Source: Capitulum mitella (taxonomy: Eukaryota > Arthropoda > Thecostraca > Pollicipedomorpha > Pollicipedidae). From it: a stretch of DNA of 64,000 bases. The stretch spans positions 26,029,324 through 26,093,323 of the forward strand of contig CP099839.1 in NCBI GenBank assembly GCA_030062745.1. The letters are read 5' to 3'. Position numbers and translations under genes: made by a program. How positions within the stretch are numbered: position 1 is the first letter of the stretch; each line of letters begins with the position of its first letter. The notes under the pieces were generated by a model. That model had not been told where the DNA came from. It did not search any database and was given only the letters and a program-made list of their open reading frames with translations. Below, piece after piece: positions 47,095-58,910 of the stretch.

Positions 47095-48310
47095 CCCGCG
47101 CACGACCGTCGGTCGGTTACAATCATGCCCGACCGGGGGGGGGGGCAGCTGGCCGCCCCCTCGAACTCACGAACGGTTGGTCGCACGATAAAAATAAGCA
47201 CACGGTTGGAAAGCTTGTGACGAGTAGAGCTCGAAACTGGTCTCATTTTTAGTTTTAGATGATATGAAAGCAATATGCGTCCTATATATGTTTCCTCATA
47301 GCCGACTGCATGAGACCGAGAAACGGCCTGAATCTCAAGGGCTGTGACTAGCAACGCATAGGTAAAGCCACCAGCGCACAAGTAAAGGTCTGCAAATGCC
47401 GATACACATTTAATGTCTCGGATTTGTTCAATATATACGCCGACACGTTGGGTTAGACACAGCAATTTAGTGCCGGCTGTCGGAGTGCGCTGCAGCCATA
47501 CGCAGTAAGAAATCAACGGGAACTTATTTTAGCGTTCCTTTATTTTTGCGAAAAAAACCTATCCATGTAAATGTTATTGGTCTTAGTGGTTCTTGTGATG
47601 GGTTTTCATGCTTAAATTTTTCATTAGTTTCCAGCCTACAAAATTGGCGGAGTCTGTTTATTTATTCGCGAGAGTCTGTTTATTTCCAAAATATGCCATT
47701 TTTTGGGACTTGTTGAGGTTTCTGGTATTACTTACGTCTGTGCAAGCCAGTTTTGTCATTTTCTACCCATTCTGAGTAACTCATCGCTGATTTTGACGGT
47801 GGTACATTTTGGCTCACTACAGTTATTCGTGGCCTGACCTCAGGTCAATGGCTGTTAGTCATTGATAATTTTCCCAATGATGGTGACTAGATGTCTTCTT
47901 TACTCCACACTAAAAATGTTATGAAATATTCCGTCAGTTTCCGAAAAAAACGATGACATATCTTAAAAATGGGATTGACCTTAGGTCAATGACCCGGAAA
48001 ATTCCAAAACATCTGAGATAGCAGATTTGTTGTATCTATCAAGATCACTAATCCCTGAAAGTGTTATTGTGATATCTTGTTTTACGACAAAGTTAGAGGG
48101 AGCTAAACTTTTTTGGACATAGGTCCGTTTGACCTGACCTAGGTCAAGCACCTGACCTGACCTGAGGTTAAAACTTTGACACAAGGTGTAAAAATGATCA
48201 AGCAAAAGGCACACAAAGTTTCGTGGCTCCGTGTTTGTTCGTTCTCTCGCAATCCCAGAAAAACCTCAGAGGGGGCTGTCAACTGCCCCCCCCCCCCAGT
48301 CGGGGGCGGG
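47095..48310 (+). mobile_element. Family A TTAA element, copy 2
   Basis: It has intact TTAA on both sides (47091-47094 and 48311-48314). It starts CCCGCGCACGACCG and ends GGGGGCGGG, so the terminal inverted repeat is short (CCCGC). It is 1216 bp long and colinear with 16960-18186, with similarity along the whole length. It includes GCCTGACCTCAGGTCAATG (47832-47850), CTTAGGTCAATGACC near 47980 and CTGACCTAGGTCAAG near 48133. The long minus-strand frames at 47091-47516 and 47981-48214 correspond to frames in copy 1 but have no transposase features. It is probably non-autonomous. Confidence 0.85.
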
Positions 48311-48314
48311 TTAA

Positions 48315-49298
48315 CATAATGTTTTCTGTTTACTTCGTACCTAACATGTTTTTGTTCATCTTCTCTTCTCCCTCTCCGGTACAACTCATTTAAAGCTTTT
48401 TTCAGTTCGCCTCAGAATGACGGCCTCGATCGCTTTGAAAAATTGCATAGCTAATTTCCAAGCATGCTTACGTACTGCAGGAATTATAGGTCAGGCGGTT
48501 GGTAGGTCGAAGATCTGCAAGCCTTTTCTCGTGGGGAAGCCATGAAGAGATTCTGGCACGGCTACGGTTCGTTATCGTAATGCACATTTTCAGCAATTCA
48601 CGTTATTTCGTCTATTTCAGTTTTATGTATGGGTGTCCTGTATGGTGCCGGTGATGGACTCCTCACTTTGGGCAGAGTCACCTTAAGTCAACATCATGCA
48701 TTGGGATCTTAGGCCTTCTTATGACTTTTCAATGGTCTCGGATGCGTCATGACGTAACTGAAAGCACCCCACCGCACGAAAATACATTTAGTCCACGAAA
48801 GTAGATATAGTCCTTATCCATCGCCACAGGCCGTTCTGTGAACCGTTAGCAGCGTCCGACATGTCACGCCCACAGTATCTAATGGAAACCAAAATCCGTT
48901 GAAATGAATTCATTTGAGGTTGCCTGTGACATCACCGTGCGATTTGAAAGCTTCCAACTGGCAGGTACAATGCTCCCAAAAGACCACAGTGCACGCTTGT
49001 TTTTGTTTCGCTGTTTTACCATGCCAGGTTTGGGAATGGCTGGGAGAGGGGTCGCACTCGGGTTCCAGGGTGGCTGAATGGCAAATGCCAGGGAGGCTCA
49101 ACCCTCCACACTCTGAGACATTCGTACCTTACCGTTTCGTTGCGCAATGAGTACGTCATATTTTATCATCTTTGCTTTTGTTTGATCCATGGTTGTGTTT
49201 TACCTGTTGGTAATGATACATAATAGTCCAATCGATTTCTTTCAAGATTATCAAGACAAGATCTTTCAAGATTATCTGCAGCCTGATTGACTGTCTGC
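48315..49298. other. Non-genic stretch
   Basis: Mixed composition, with no repeat or gene supported. Confidence 0.4.
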
Positions 49299-49330
49299 CT
49301 GAGTTCGAAAGCACATGCTTTCGAACTCAG
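49299..49330. repeat. 15-bp perfect hairpin
   Basis: CTGAGTTCGAAAGCA, two-base loop CA, TGCTTTCGAACTCAG. Confidence 0.95.
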
Positions 49331-49891
49331 ATTAACAGACTAACAGCTAAAGGCAAATGAGTAAGCGACCCTCCAAAGGGTAATGCCAGTGGCAAAACTC
49401 CTATAAGCATCAACAATACATCACCAACAATACAAACATTGGCTCCATTTATGTTGCGTTTATTAACTCATCATCCGTTTCAGTACACTATAGTGATTTT
49501 ACATTCCTTGTGCAGCCAACCAACGTTTCAATCAACCAACGGATTCAATGTGTATAAAAATAGCACTTCATTTGCAAACCTTTACTAATATTTCCTATAC
49601 AGCACAACATTGGAAATACCTTGCCCTCAGACCCTTCGCTCATTCCTCCATTATCTCAGGACTTCCAGCGGCTCTTGGGCACTGAATGCTGAGGTCAGCA
49701 GCCGTGAGGACATGGCCGGAAACAGCCTCCAAACACGTCCCCAACCAGCGCTGCGAGTCGGGACAAAGAAGCCTAAAAATGGTCCCAGCACGCGAAGAGG
49801 GTGAACCTGAAACCAATGGCTCAGTCATACCTCTATGGCGTCCTTAGCGGATGACAGCTTTATAGCCCATCCCGGAGATCAATCACTACTC

Positions 49892-49921
49892 TGACGTCAC
49901 CGAGTGGTTCCGCTGACGTCA
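49892..49921. promoter_or_regulatory. Paired consensus CRE sites
   Basis: Two perfect palindromic TGACGTCA octamers at 49892-49899 and 49914-49921, 22 bases apart (two helical turns), followed by a CAGCTG E-box near 49940. Paired CREs are typical of CREB/ATF-responsive control regions. No adjacent gene is visible, so the target is unknown. Confidence 0.4.
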
Positions 49922-50649
49922 CCAGTGGCGCCGGGTGGGTCAGCTGATTAGGGAACTGTCCACCCTCTTTTAGCTGGCGGCTCATTACGCATGTAATTTG
50001 GCGTGCGTCGCGATCTCGGCCAGAATGGCTCCCTTGGCGGCCGTCAAAGAAGACGCTGGGTGGTCTGCCTCCGCGGGCAAGATGCTGCCAATTTCGCAGT
50101 TTTGTTCGGATGTCTTGCAGTCGGACTTTGCATAGAAAGGGAAAACACTTTTGCCAACCATGCAACATTTTGGCATCGTATCATTCACTGGCGTTAAGTA
50201 TATCTACGCAACAAGTGAATACTTTTCACCCTAACGGGAAAAACAGAAGACTATAAAAACTTATCGAAGTATGGTGGTAAAACTGCCAAACTTCAATATC
50301 AAAATGATGTTAATAAACGCGTTGTGTTACTGATAGCTTTTGATGTTTGTTTTGCCGTAGAAAGTTGCATGTTCCTCAATACTGTTGTTCATTTAGATAA
50401 GCATTTTTCCTTTTCTTTCATTTGAAAACAAATTCATTTGCAATTTCATTTTTATGGTAACGCCAGTGACAAGTGCAGAATGCGAAGCTAGGCCTTGGTA
50501 GTCCAATCGGCTGTCGGCGGCAAAATTAAGCATGACAAAACATCATAACAAATACTAAAAATCTGAGACATGAACATGACGGAAGCTTTTTCATTTCAGC
50601 AGACAAGTATGCATCGTAAGACGTTTGCCTAATTAACAGTCTCCTAACC

Positions 50650-51130
50650 TGGCATCGTAAAACACCGCCAACCCTGAATCCCGCGCCGCCGCTCCTCGCC
50701 ACGCAAGCTTCGCCGGGGGGGGGGGGTGTGTGGTCGGCGCGTCAGAAGTTCGCCGGGCGCCGTCTGCCGTCTGCGTTGCTGCTGTAAGCAGCTGACGTCG
50801 GCCGGAGCCGCGCCGCCCGGTCCGGCCGCTGCCCGCCGGCGGCCGCCACTGATCGGCTCGGTGGCGACAAATCCAGCGCAGCCGATAGTGTGCCCAGATT
50901 GACAGGAGAATCCCGGCCGGCCGGCGCCCGCGTCAGCGCTGCATTTTTTACCAGGCCATTTATTCTGCAGGGGCGGCTCCCGCTGGGCGTCGATAGCTCC
51001 TCCTGAGAGGCGGACCGCGGCCGCCGCGGCCGCCGGCGGCGCCGCAGAAAAATCGGCCCGCTTACAGGCTCTTGATAAATTATTGGGGGTCGAATTCATC
51101 TTGAGCGGGCTCACGCAGCCGGAGTATCCG
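50650..51130. other. GC island
   Basis: CpG-rich block with a ten-G run at 50717-50726 and repeated GGCCGGCCGG. The 156-codon minus-strand frame (50644-51114) is Ala/Arg/Pro-biased and unrecognised. Confidence 0.4.
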
Positions 51131-54000
51131 AGTATGTGCGGCGCGGCAGGCTAGGGTGAGAGAAAAAAGAAGTGGACGTACTGAGGAGGTTTTTTCCTTA
51201 GTCACTCAGTCACGAGCTTAGGCATGACTTATCAGATTGGCTACGATGTCACGCATAGTTGCCTTTATGGAGTGGTCTTTTGGGTCTTGAAACTGCAAAG
51301 TCGTCTGGGGTTTTTGTGCAGGTATCTCGGCTTTCTGGACACGCCAGAATTTTGCATCATTGGACAGGAAAAACGTTTACCCATGCTAACATAAAGGTAG
51401 TTTTACGGGAAATCTAATGGGTCAATTCCAGGACTCTCACATTACCGTCCAAAAGGTGACAAATTGCGAATGAAGCAAATGCTTGCGTTCTGGACGATAT
51501 ATTCAATGCTAAATTTCTCAAAAATTGGAGTCGCGACCTTAAGATGAGGGTGAAAAGATCAAGATTTCCCTTTAAGTTACCAGTATAACGGGGTGCTTGA
51601 ATTATCACTTGACCCGAATTATCCAAAACATGAACGCGTTTCTTAAAGCATAACATGGACATCTCACGGACGTTGCACGATAATAATTTACATAAAACAC
51701 ATGAATATGGTTAACTGCGTACATAAACGACTGTTAAATGTTGGCTGCATCTTACGCTCTGTAGATTTTTCATGAGTTAACTTTAATAGCCTCAATCTGA
51801 CTCACTTTTCGTGCATGAATTGCCTGGACAGCTAGCCCATCCAGGAATTGTGCCAAAAACCTACGTTCCTTTGTTTCCGCGCCCGCGCGATGAGCCATCA
51901 TACTTGTGGAGAGCTATTAGGCCCAACGGCTGCTGTAACGCACCGGCGCGGCACAGCTTTGTTTCAAAAATGACACTAGGCAGGCAAATCACATTCGTGC
52001 CGGCTTGTTTAATGCACTTGACTACTAACCCAATGATAGATGACTGCATCGGCGCGGAGTTGGCGGCGCATTCCCGGCCGGCTCCCGCTAATAACGGACA
52101 TTCGGGAGCGCCAATGTCCGGCGACCACGCCACCGGCGCTGCAACGCCCTGCGGGCTCGTTCAAGAGGCCGGAGACCAGTCGCTAGCCCGCCAGCAGCGA
52201 CCGACTGATTGCTCTGTGACCCCAGCAGGGTATCCTCGTGACGTCTCAGCGGGTTCCGTGTACCACCCTCGACCCCTGGCCTGTTTGTCGTGAGTTCTCA
52301 ACGAGGCGACCAAGCGGGAGAGAAACGGGAGGCTAAGTCGGGTCTTCTTGCTGCTCCATAAAAGCGGAAAAAGTCAGGTCCTCTCGAAAAGTGCAAAAAT
52401 GCGCCATTTCTAACAGCACAGTAAACATGTTTGATGTCAACCACATCATTGCAGTGGCATTTGGCACAAGGGAAATTGATTTTTTACCCGTGTGTTTGTA
52501 ATATCTTCACAGATTATATACCTGTTCAACAGTTAGGTATGCACGACATAATAGAGATAAAATATCATCAAAAAGCAGCCAGAGACACCTCAGTTACGCT
52601 TCAGCTTACAAGGATCTTTACGGCGATTTGCTGACAAGCGAAAAGTCAGTGCTCCAAGACCGAAGACCTACTCTTTCACTTCATTCATCTCGTCGGAAGT
52701 CCTTTGTTTTGTGAAGTGCTCTTTGGGATTCTTGTTGAACAGGATATGATGCTAGTAAGTGGTCTACTTCTACGTTATGAAATATTATCTGGGACGCTGC
52801 AAACAGCAAAAAAGGGAGAAACAGTGAGTCTGCAGCAAGCTCAGCAAGCAAAACACATGATATGCTGTGTATCCTGTGAACCCGAGGGATAGGCTAAAAC
52901 ATTTCAAAACGCTATTGTATCCTGCTATGTCAGAACACGTACCTTTTTGCGGATTTTTCTGAGCCGTTTTACAGCGTCCTGTGTGACGTGTAAGGGACTC
53001 GTTGTTTTCCCTTGAGCCTGGTCTGGGCTCATTTCCTGTTTGCTGTCTCCCGCCCCTCGCTTTACTGGTGCATTATTGGTTTTGCAGTCAATTGCATGTG
53101 ACACCACACTCACTGGTGTGCTGTGAGGGCCTCTGCAGGGCTGCCAGAATCATTAATGTTTTGAATGCGCACATGAAATAAAAACTGATACAATACTAAC
53201 CACGTTTTGTTATTTTCTTCTCGTTAGGCTATCACGTGCATAATTTAAAAAATGCTAGACATCGATGAGGATATCAGCTTTGCCAATGCCACTGATAAAA
53301 TCTCCGATTTTCATATCATTCGTCATGACCTACGTTAAGGCTTCGTCTTTATTTGTTATTTTCCTAGCTCATGGATCGAACTAACTGAAATATTGCAATA
53401 AACATGATTATTTTCTTATTTTTGATTCGGCACGTCCCACATAATTTCGAAACACATCATCCGATATCGCAACATACGTTTCTATAACGTCTCATAATTA
53501 GCGATTTCCATGGCACATAATGACCCCTATTATTCAATAGCAAACGAATATGATTTTACCATGAACATGTTTGCACACACACATCAAACAGCAGCTGGCG
53601 CGTGTCCAACGGCGGCCATAGAAAAAGTGCTGCACATGGTGTTCCCTTTAAGATTCCCTATCAATCCGGAAAATCTGAGCAGAGCTGTGTGTTCTCCCGC
53701 GCATTCATATTCGGTTCATGTGCATCTAGGACTGGAAGACTTGGGTGGGCATTCCCGCTACTCTTGTTGAAAAGGTCAACTGGAATAACTGTTCGTTTAC
53801 CGAACCACGGGCAGTCATTTCCATTTGTAACAAATGGGACATTATTCTACCAAAACAACTGAAGACAAGTTTCGAAAATTCGTGCAGGACAGGCAGCATA
53901 CCTCGTAAAAATATTACGCAATGGAACGGATGAAGCAAAAATAGAAGGCACACGGACAGAAGAACCATCTTGTTTCCTGTGCTCCGAGCGCGGCGTATGG
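51131..54000. other. Non-genic stretch, moderate GC at 52040-52330
   Basis: The plus-strand frame 51811-52293 (160 codons) is the longest frame outside a strong GC island. It has no domain, codon bias or splice signals I can identify. Nothing else is supported. Confidence 0.35.
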
Positions 54001-54837
54001 ACCGCGTCCTATCACACGTCGGAAGGCAATCTGTGCCGCGAGCTCGACACCTCCTCACAGAGCCCCTCGAAGCGCAAAATGCGGCCTCGCGTTCGGAGAA
54101 CAGGCTCAGGCCAGTCACGACGCTTCTCGGACTGGCGCCTCTCTGATGTCGCCTGGAGCGTGCTGGAGATGTCTGCTCTGGAGACGGCGACGTGCGGCCG
54201 TGCCCTGAGAGCTCCCTGCGTCAGGAACAGACGGACCTGCTCTGACGAGATGAGCGCGTGCCGTTGGAGGGCATGCACGTCTCTTAGTGTAACGGTGGTC
54301 GTCACATGACAAATATCATCCTCTAAAGAGCAGCTTTTCGGTGGAAGAAACGTGGCGTTGCATGAGTCGCTTTAAAATACCCAAATTTATGGGCAGTCTA
54401 AAAGAAAAAATAATGCAAACTAGTCCGTAACCCACCCTTAAATTAATACAGTGGCCAAATGAGTATGCAAACGCATGCAATCACCCCTCTCCCTCCCCTC
54501 CCCCCGTGCAGCTGCGGAGTCCGACTTCGCGTCAGGACAGCTCCCTAATGTCAGCGCCAGCACACGGACAAGTGCGCCGTAGTGCCCGGCCAACTAAAGC
54601 GCTGGTCCACTTTATCCACGCACGCTCACCGTGCTTGCGTGAGGCCGACCAATAAACGGCCACGGGGCTGGGACGCGACATGCAGGTGTTGGCGCGGTCG
54701 CAGGCATTAAACCGCCGCGCCAGTATGAGGGACGACCGTAGATAACTGACCCCGCCTGTAAGGTGCCGTCGCATAGCCGAATAGACAGTCGCCGACGGGG
54801 GAAATGCCCACGCAATCTCTGAGAATGTCTCACTTCA

Positions 54838-54843
54838 TATAAA
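54838..54843 (+). promoter_or_regulatory. Possible TATA box downstream of a GC-rich block
   Basis: TATAAA followed by GGCAGCGG, preceded by a GC-rich segment (54530-54800) containing CCAATAAACGG. A transcript would start about 30 bases further on, but no coding exon is recognisable downstream. Confidence 0.15.
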
Positions 54844-55014
54844 GGCAGCGGAATGCGGCCTCATGCGAGGCATATCATGAGACCTCGGCAAAAGGACGTA
54901 TTGCTGAGATTTCCAAGGAGCAGCGGGTCAGAAGAGAGAGGAAATGAGCGTGGGTTGAGAGAAGAGATGGTGTTGGATTGCAGCAGGATTGCAGATATTA
55001 GGCATACAGATCAT

Positions 55015-55168
55015 GGGCGCAGCCAAGGGGGACGGGGGGCCCGCCCCCCCCCCCGGCCCGCATTTTTGTGAAAACCATTGCACTTCGTCTTCCCGGTAAG
55101 CGGTTTTCTTATGAGTTCAGCTCACATTGAGCTCCATCCCCCCCCCCAAGAAAATCCTGGCTGCGCCC
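55015..55168. mobile_element. Small GGGCGCAGCCA inverted-repeat element, copy 2
   Basis: A 154-bp element with perfect 11-bp ends GGGCGCAGCCA (55015-55025) and TGGCTGCGCCC (55158-55168). C runs lie just inside each end. It is colinear with 40347-40493. There is no coding capacity, so this is a MITE. Confidence 0.8.
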
Positions 55169-55329
55169 CTGATACAGATGAATCCCCAAGTTTGCGCAGA
55201 AAAAACGCCCATGGTGCGTCAAAGGAATGGGCTTAAAAATGGCATTCGCATTGTTAATGATTTTGGAGAGTTCCCTCCCTGGCTTACAGAGACAGAGAAG
55301 AATCATGAGAGGAAAGGGAGAACCTCACT

Positions 55330-55960
55330 CAGGCTGGGGCGCGGCAGGGCAAAAAAAGAACCCCGCGGCGCCGCGGCCGGTGGAGCGTCGGTCGGCGGCC
55401 GAGGCCGACGCCCATCACCGTAAGGCATTGCCGCCGGCCGCGCGGGAGACGGCCGGCGCCGGCTCGTCAGAACGACGACGTGACGTTAATAGATTTGGCG
55501 GCGCGTCGTTAGTGTCCGGCCGGCTCCGCGGGCCGCTTATTTGGGTAGGGAAGTGGCCCAGGCACCCCGGCGCGCGCGCCGCTCTGATAGGGATTAATAG
55601 CTGATAGGGCGCGAGCTTGCCTGTTGCTGGCGCGCCAGCGGCGGCGTCCCACGCCGCCGCCGGCCGCGCGCTCTTAGCATGCTCAGACTATTGATTTGTT
55701 GTCATAGCAACCGCTCAAGAACTTAGCCGGTGCATGTGGCCGGCCGTGGCGCAGATGGATGCGCGGCGGCGGCGGCGCGCCGCTGTGGGCGGCAGGCCCG
55801 GCCCGGGGGAGAGGACCGGCCCGGGTGGCGCTGACCCGTCAGGGTCGACAGACAAAGGTTACCTTCGCGGACAGCCCCACGTCACCGAGTCCAGACAGAG
55901 CCGCCGGCGGCCGTCCATCCACGCCGAGTGGAACTGTACCGCTAGGCGGGAACTTGTGAA
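55330..55960. promoter_or_regulatory. GC island with an RFX X-box
   Basis: A CpG-rich island interrupted by an AT-rich gap. The gap contains GTTGTCATAGCAAC at 55698-55711, a close match to the palindromic X-box (GTTRCCATGGYAAC) bound by RFX factors, which control ciliary and neuronal genes. The island resumes within 25 bases. This looks promoter-like, but no first exon is identified on either strand. Confidence 0.35.
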
Positions 55961-57057
55961 TGGAATGGATGGCGCGACAACTCGTTTGCCCATTCTTCGT
56001 GTATGCGATTGTCATAGCTATTGCAAGGTGCAAGAACGCCAAAAGCATGTATAGATTGGAGCAGGCCGCGTCTTGACTGCTAATAAGGCAGCAATTTTTG
56101 AGGACGGTGATCCTATTTCGGGTCGGGGAGGAGGTTTGTGGCTCTCGGGAGTCTCGCTCTCCATTTTGTAAAGGAGGTGTTCCACCTAAACACAGGATTT
56201 GAACTGAGACAGCCAAGTTGTAGCCTGCAATTTTAGAAGCCAGAATCAGATGAACATTATGTATGAAAACTCTACGCTTACGCTACGCAGGTTCAAAGCG
56301 ATTTCTCACGGCTAAACGTCTGTTGTATTAGGCCGTGTTCGAACTACAACTGCTGCGGGACGCCGCGCCGCAACAGCGAGTTGGCACTGGTAGGCGCCTA
56401 CTCATGATGTGGGCTCACCATGGGCGTCATGGTGCTGATGATGCTCAGGGTCTTTGCTAAAAATGCTGCGCAATAATGTCAGCATCTTACGTGCAGTAAG
56501 TAAATATGCACCCTAACTCTGTCCTCGTAAGGTATTTGCGATCGTGTACCCAAGATCACGATACCACACTGCTGAGATTCAACGGTTTGGAAAGTCAAAA
56601 TCTCTTGGGAAAACTATTCTCGCCAAATTCACTTTCCTGCACATGCATGCAACTCGTACCTCTGCGTCCCGATTAGGATGTCTAAAGCAGTGGGTGCATC
56701 CATTTTGCTTTTGCTGCTGGGGGTAGAGCAATCGCGATAATTTGTAGTGTCTTATGCAATTCTCACCAACTGTCGCTGTCGAAGTGAAACATTACAGCAT
56801 TTGAAAAGATTCAATATCGTAAAGCCGTTTTAGTTGTAATATTTCAATCGATTATTAGTCCTTTTTTCAATGGTTAATTTATAACGGTGCTCCGCATATG
56901 AGCCGATGCAAAGCCCCGAATTTTAAAATTTGGCCTTGAATCAACGTCGGATTTACACTGAAGATATGAACGCAACATGTCAGTTCACTCCACCACCGTA
57001 TTGCTTCAATATATGCCTCACTGAGATGCCGTGTAAGTTTCGGACGCACTTTCGAAT
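55961..57057. other. Non-genic stretch
   Basis: Nothing supported. Confidence 0.4.
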
Positions 57058-58396
57058 GGTGGAATTTGAAACAGAAAGATTGAAAACATAATATCGAACG
57101 CAGAATATCAACGGAGATAAACATCAAACGACGAAAATATCGAGAGACATCGAAGGACCTCGAACATCGATAGGTAAGGAATGATGTATTTATCGAAATG
57201 TAAAAATGTTGTGCAACAAAATATCGGAAGGAAAACAACGAACGGAAAGCACTGAGATGGGAAAAAATTCGACCTGGATCACTAAAAATGGCTTACGTAC
57301 CGAATGACAAAGTATCGTCAAGTGGTCGGAAGGCATGGCACAGCAACGGGTACCGAAGGTCAGTCAAGCATTCCGAAATGTGGAGTGGGAAAGTCAAAGT
57401 AATACTTTACCGATGTTAAGGTCGAGAACTTCCGTCTGTCAAAACCAGAGATGAAGTCAAGTCCCGGTTGTCCTAAATGTTTTACGTACTTCATTCCCAG
57501 TGATCCGCTGGGAGCGAACTCTGACCGTTGTTGACAGCTGATGGGGTCATGAGAGCGGGCCGTGGCCATACAGCAATGACGTGGTCTACGGATATCGTCT
57601 CCGAGACGTTGGGGAAAATATTTTCTAATCAACTGTCACGCGTCGTTAGCAAGTAACAGAGCCATACCAACACTGGTTGCAGTTAACATTTTCAGAGTTT
57701 ACTCCGAAAGAACGCCGTGAAAGAAGAAAAGGGAAAGTTTGGACGCCCGGAGCTAGAGCCCCCTAAACTGTGGCGTAAAATGTCAACAATGTCAGCAGCC
57801 ACACCACCAGGTCCTGGACGCAATCAGGATTCTTTTCTGAGGCCTTCGCTCAGCAGTCCCCTGAAACGTCATGGACCACGAATTGCTCGTTTCCAAGGAG
57901 CTTGAGGTAGACAGACTGAATTTCTCTTGGGGATACAGTCTTACTCCTCCAAAAGGCTGGCAATGTATTCGGAAAGTCCCTGAACAGTCAGGGAAAGTCA
58001 GTGCAGAACAGGGAAAAGTCAATGCTCTGTAGGACTGTTCCTCGGTGTTGTGCTGCCATTTGCTTCGCAGCATTTTTCGCTCTGATAATTACGTGGTTCG
58101 TTATTTATCCTTCCACTAAATTTTGACGTTTGATATTTTACCAATGCGGGATAAAAACATTAATATTTATTTTGTTTGATACCTCTGTTTAATATCTTGC
58201 GTTAGATATTTTATCACTGGATGTTTCGTCCAGCAAATTTTTTTAATTGCAATATCCATTATTCACTGATATTTTGTCATGCGGTATTTCTGCGTTCAAA
58301 ACTTATCCGTGTCCATATTTAGCCCGTTTTTCCGCTTCCACTAGTTTCCCATTTGATATTCCGCCATGCGATATTTTATTTTGTAATCGCTGCGAT
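57058..58396. mobile_element. Second foldback-like structure with opposed degenerate arrays
   Basis: From about 57058 to 57240 runs a degenerate array with recurring AATATCAACGG, AACATCAAACG, AAATATCGAGAG and AAAATATCGGAAGG, roughly every 15-17 bases. From about 58085 to 58396 the complementary phrase recurs (GATATTTTACCAATGCGG, AGATATTTTATC, GATATTTTGTCATGCGG, GATATTCCGCCATGCG). About 850 bases lie between the arrays. The organisation parallels 44030-44619 but the unit sequence is different. The ends are not sharply defined. Confidence 0.45.
57960..58045 (-). repeat. Short GACTTTTCCCTG tandem
   Basis: On the minus strand GACTTTTCCCTG, GACTTTCCCTGA and GACTTTCC recur at roughly 20-base spacing. 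I recall similar fragments as dispersed repeats in other invertebrate genomes. It sits within the spacer of the foldback-like structure. Confidence 0.35.
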
Positions 58397-58479
58397 TGTC
58401 AGATTGGACCAGGAGAAATTCTGCCAATGCCCGTTCATCCTCCCATAAACAAGCTGCGCACGATGGCTCTGTTTAGCTG

Positions 58480-58910
58480 TGGCTACGCGAGAAATTGCGG
58501 CCGCCCAACATCACGGCGTAACTTTGCCTCTCTTCCAACGCGTCCCTTGCCTGGCCATGGCTGCGTGCGCCGTCGACCCGGTCCCAGCGTGGTCGCTGGA
58601 TGACCAGGGTGGTCATCCGGTCCGCAACATGTCAGTAGCCGGCGTCACCTCAGACGACATCACCTCGGGCGGCGTCTCCTCCGGGCGGCCGGCCCAGCCT
58701 GCCGTCACGTGCTCCGGCCTGGTCTGGCGAGGCCTGGTCGGGGTCGCCGGCGCCGATGGCCCTCGTAGGTGGCGCGGCGGCGGCGGCGGCTGACGGGCGG
58801 TCAGCGCCGCGCTGGCCGCGGGCCGGTGAGACACGGACTGGCCCATGGCGGCCGAGCGTTGTGCCAATGGACGTGATGCATCGTCGGACGCGGTGCCGTG
58901 AGAGGACGGG
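58480..58910. other. GC island
   Basis: CpG-rich block with GGCCTGGTC and GGCGGC repeats. The overlapping frames on both strands are compositional. No exon signature. Confidence 0.4.

Noticed and set aside
51811..52293. 160-codon plus-strand frame
   Set aside because: No recognisable domain, codon bias or splice sites. An overlapping minus-strand frame is equally open.
53260..54250. CTGATGAG-like phrases suggesting hammerhead ribozymes
   Set aside because: Isolated core motifs without the matching GAAA element and stems.
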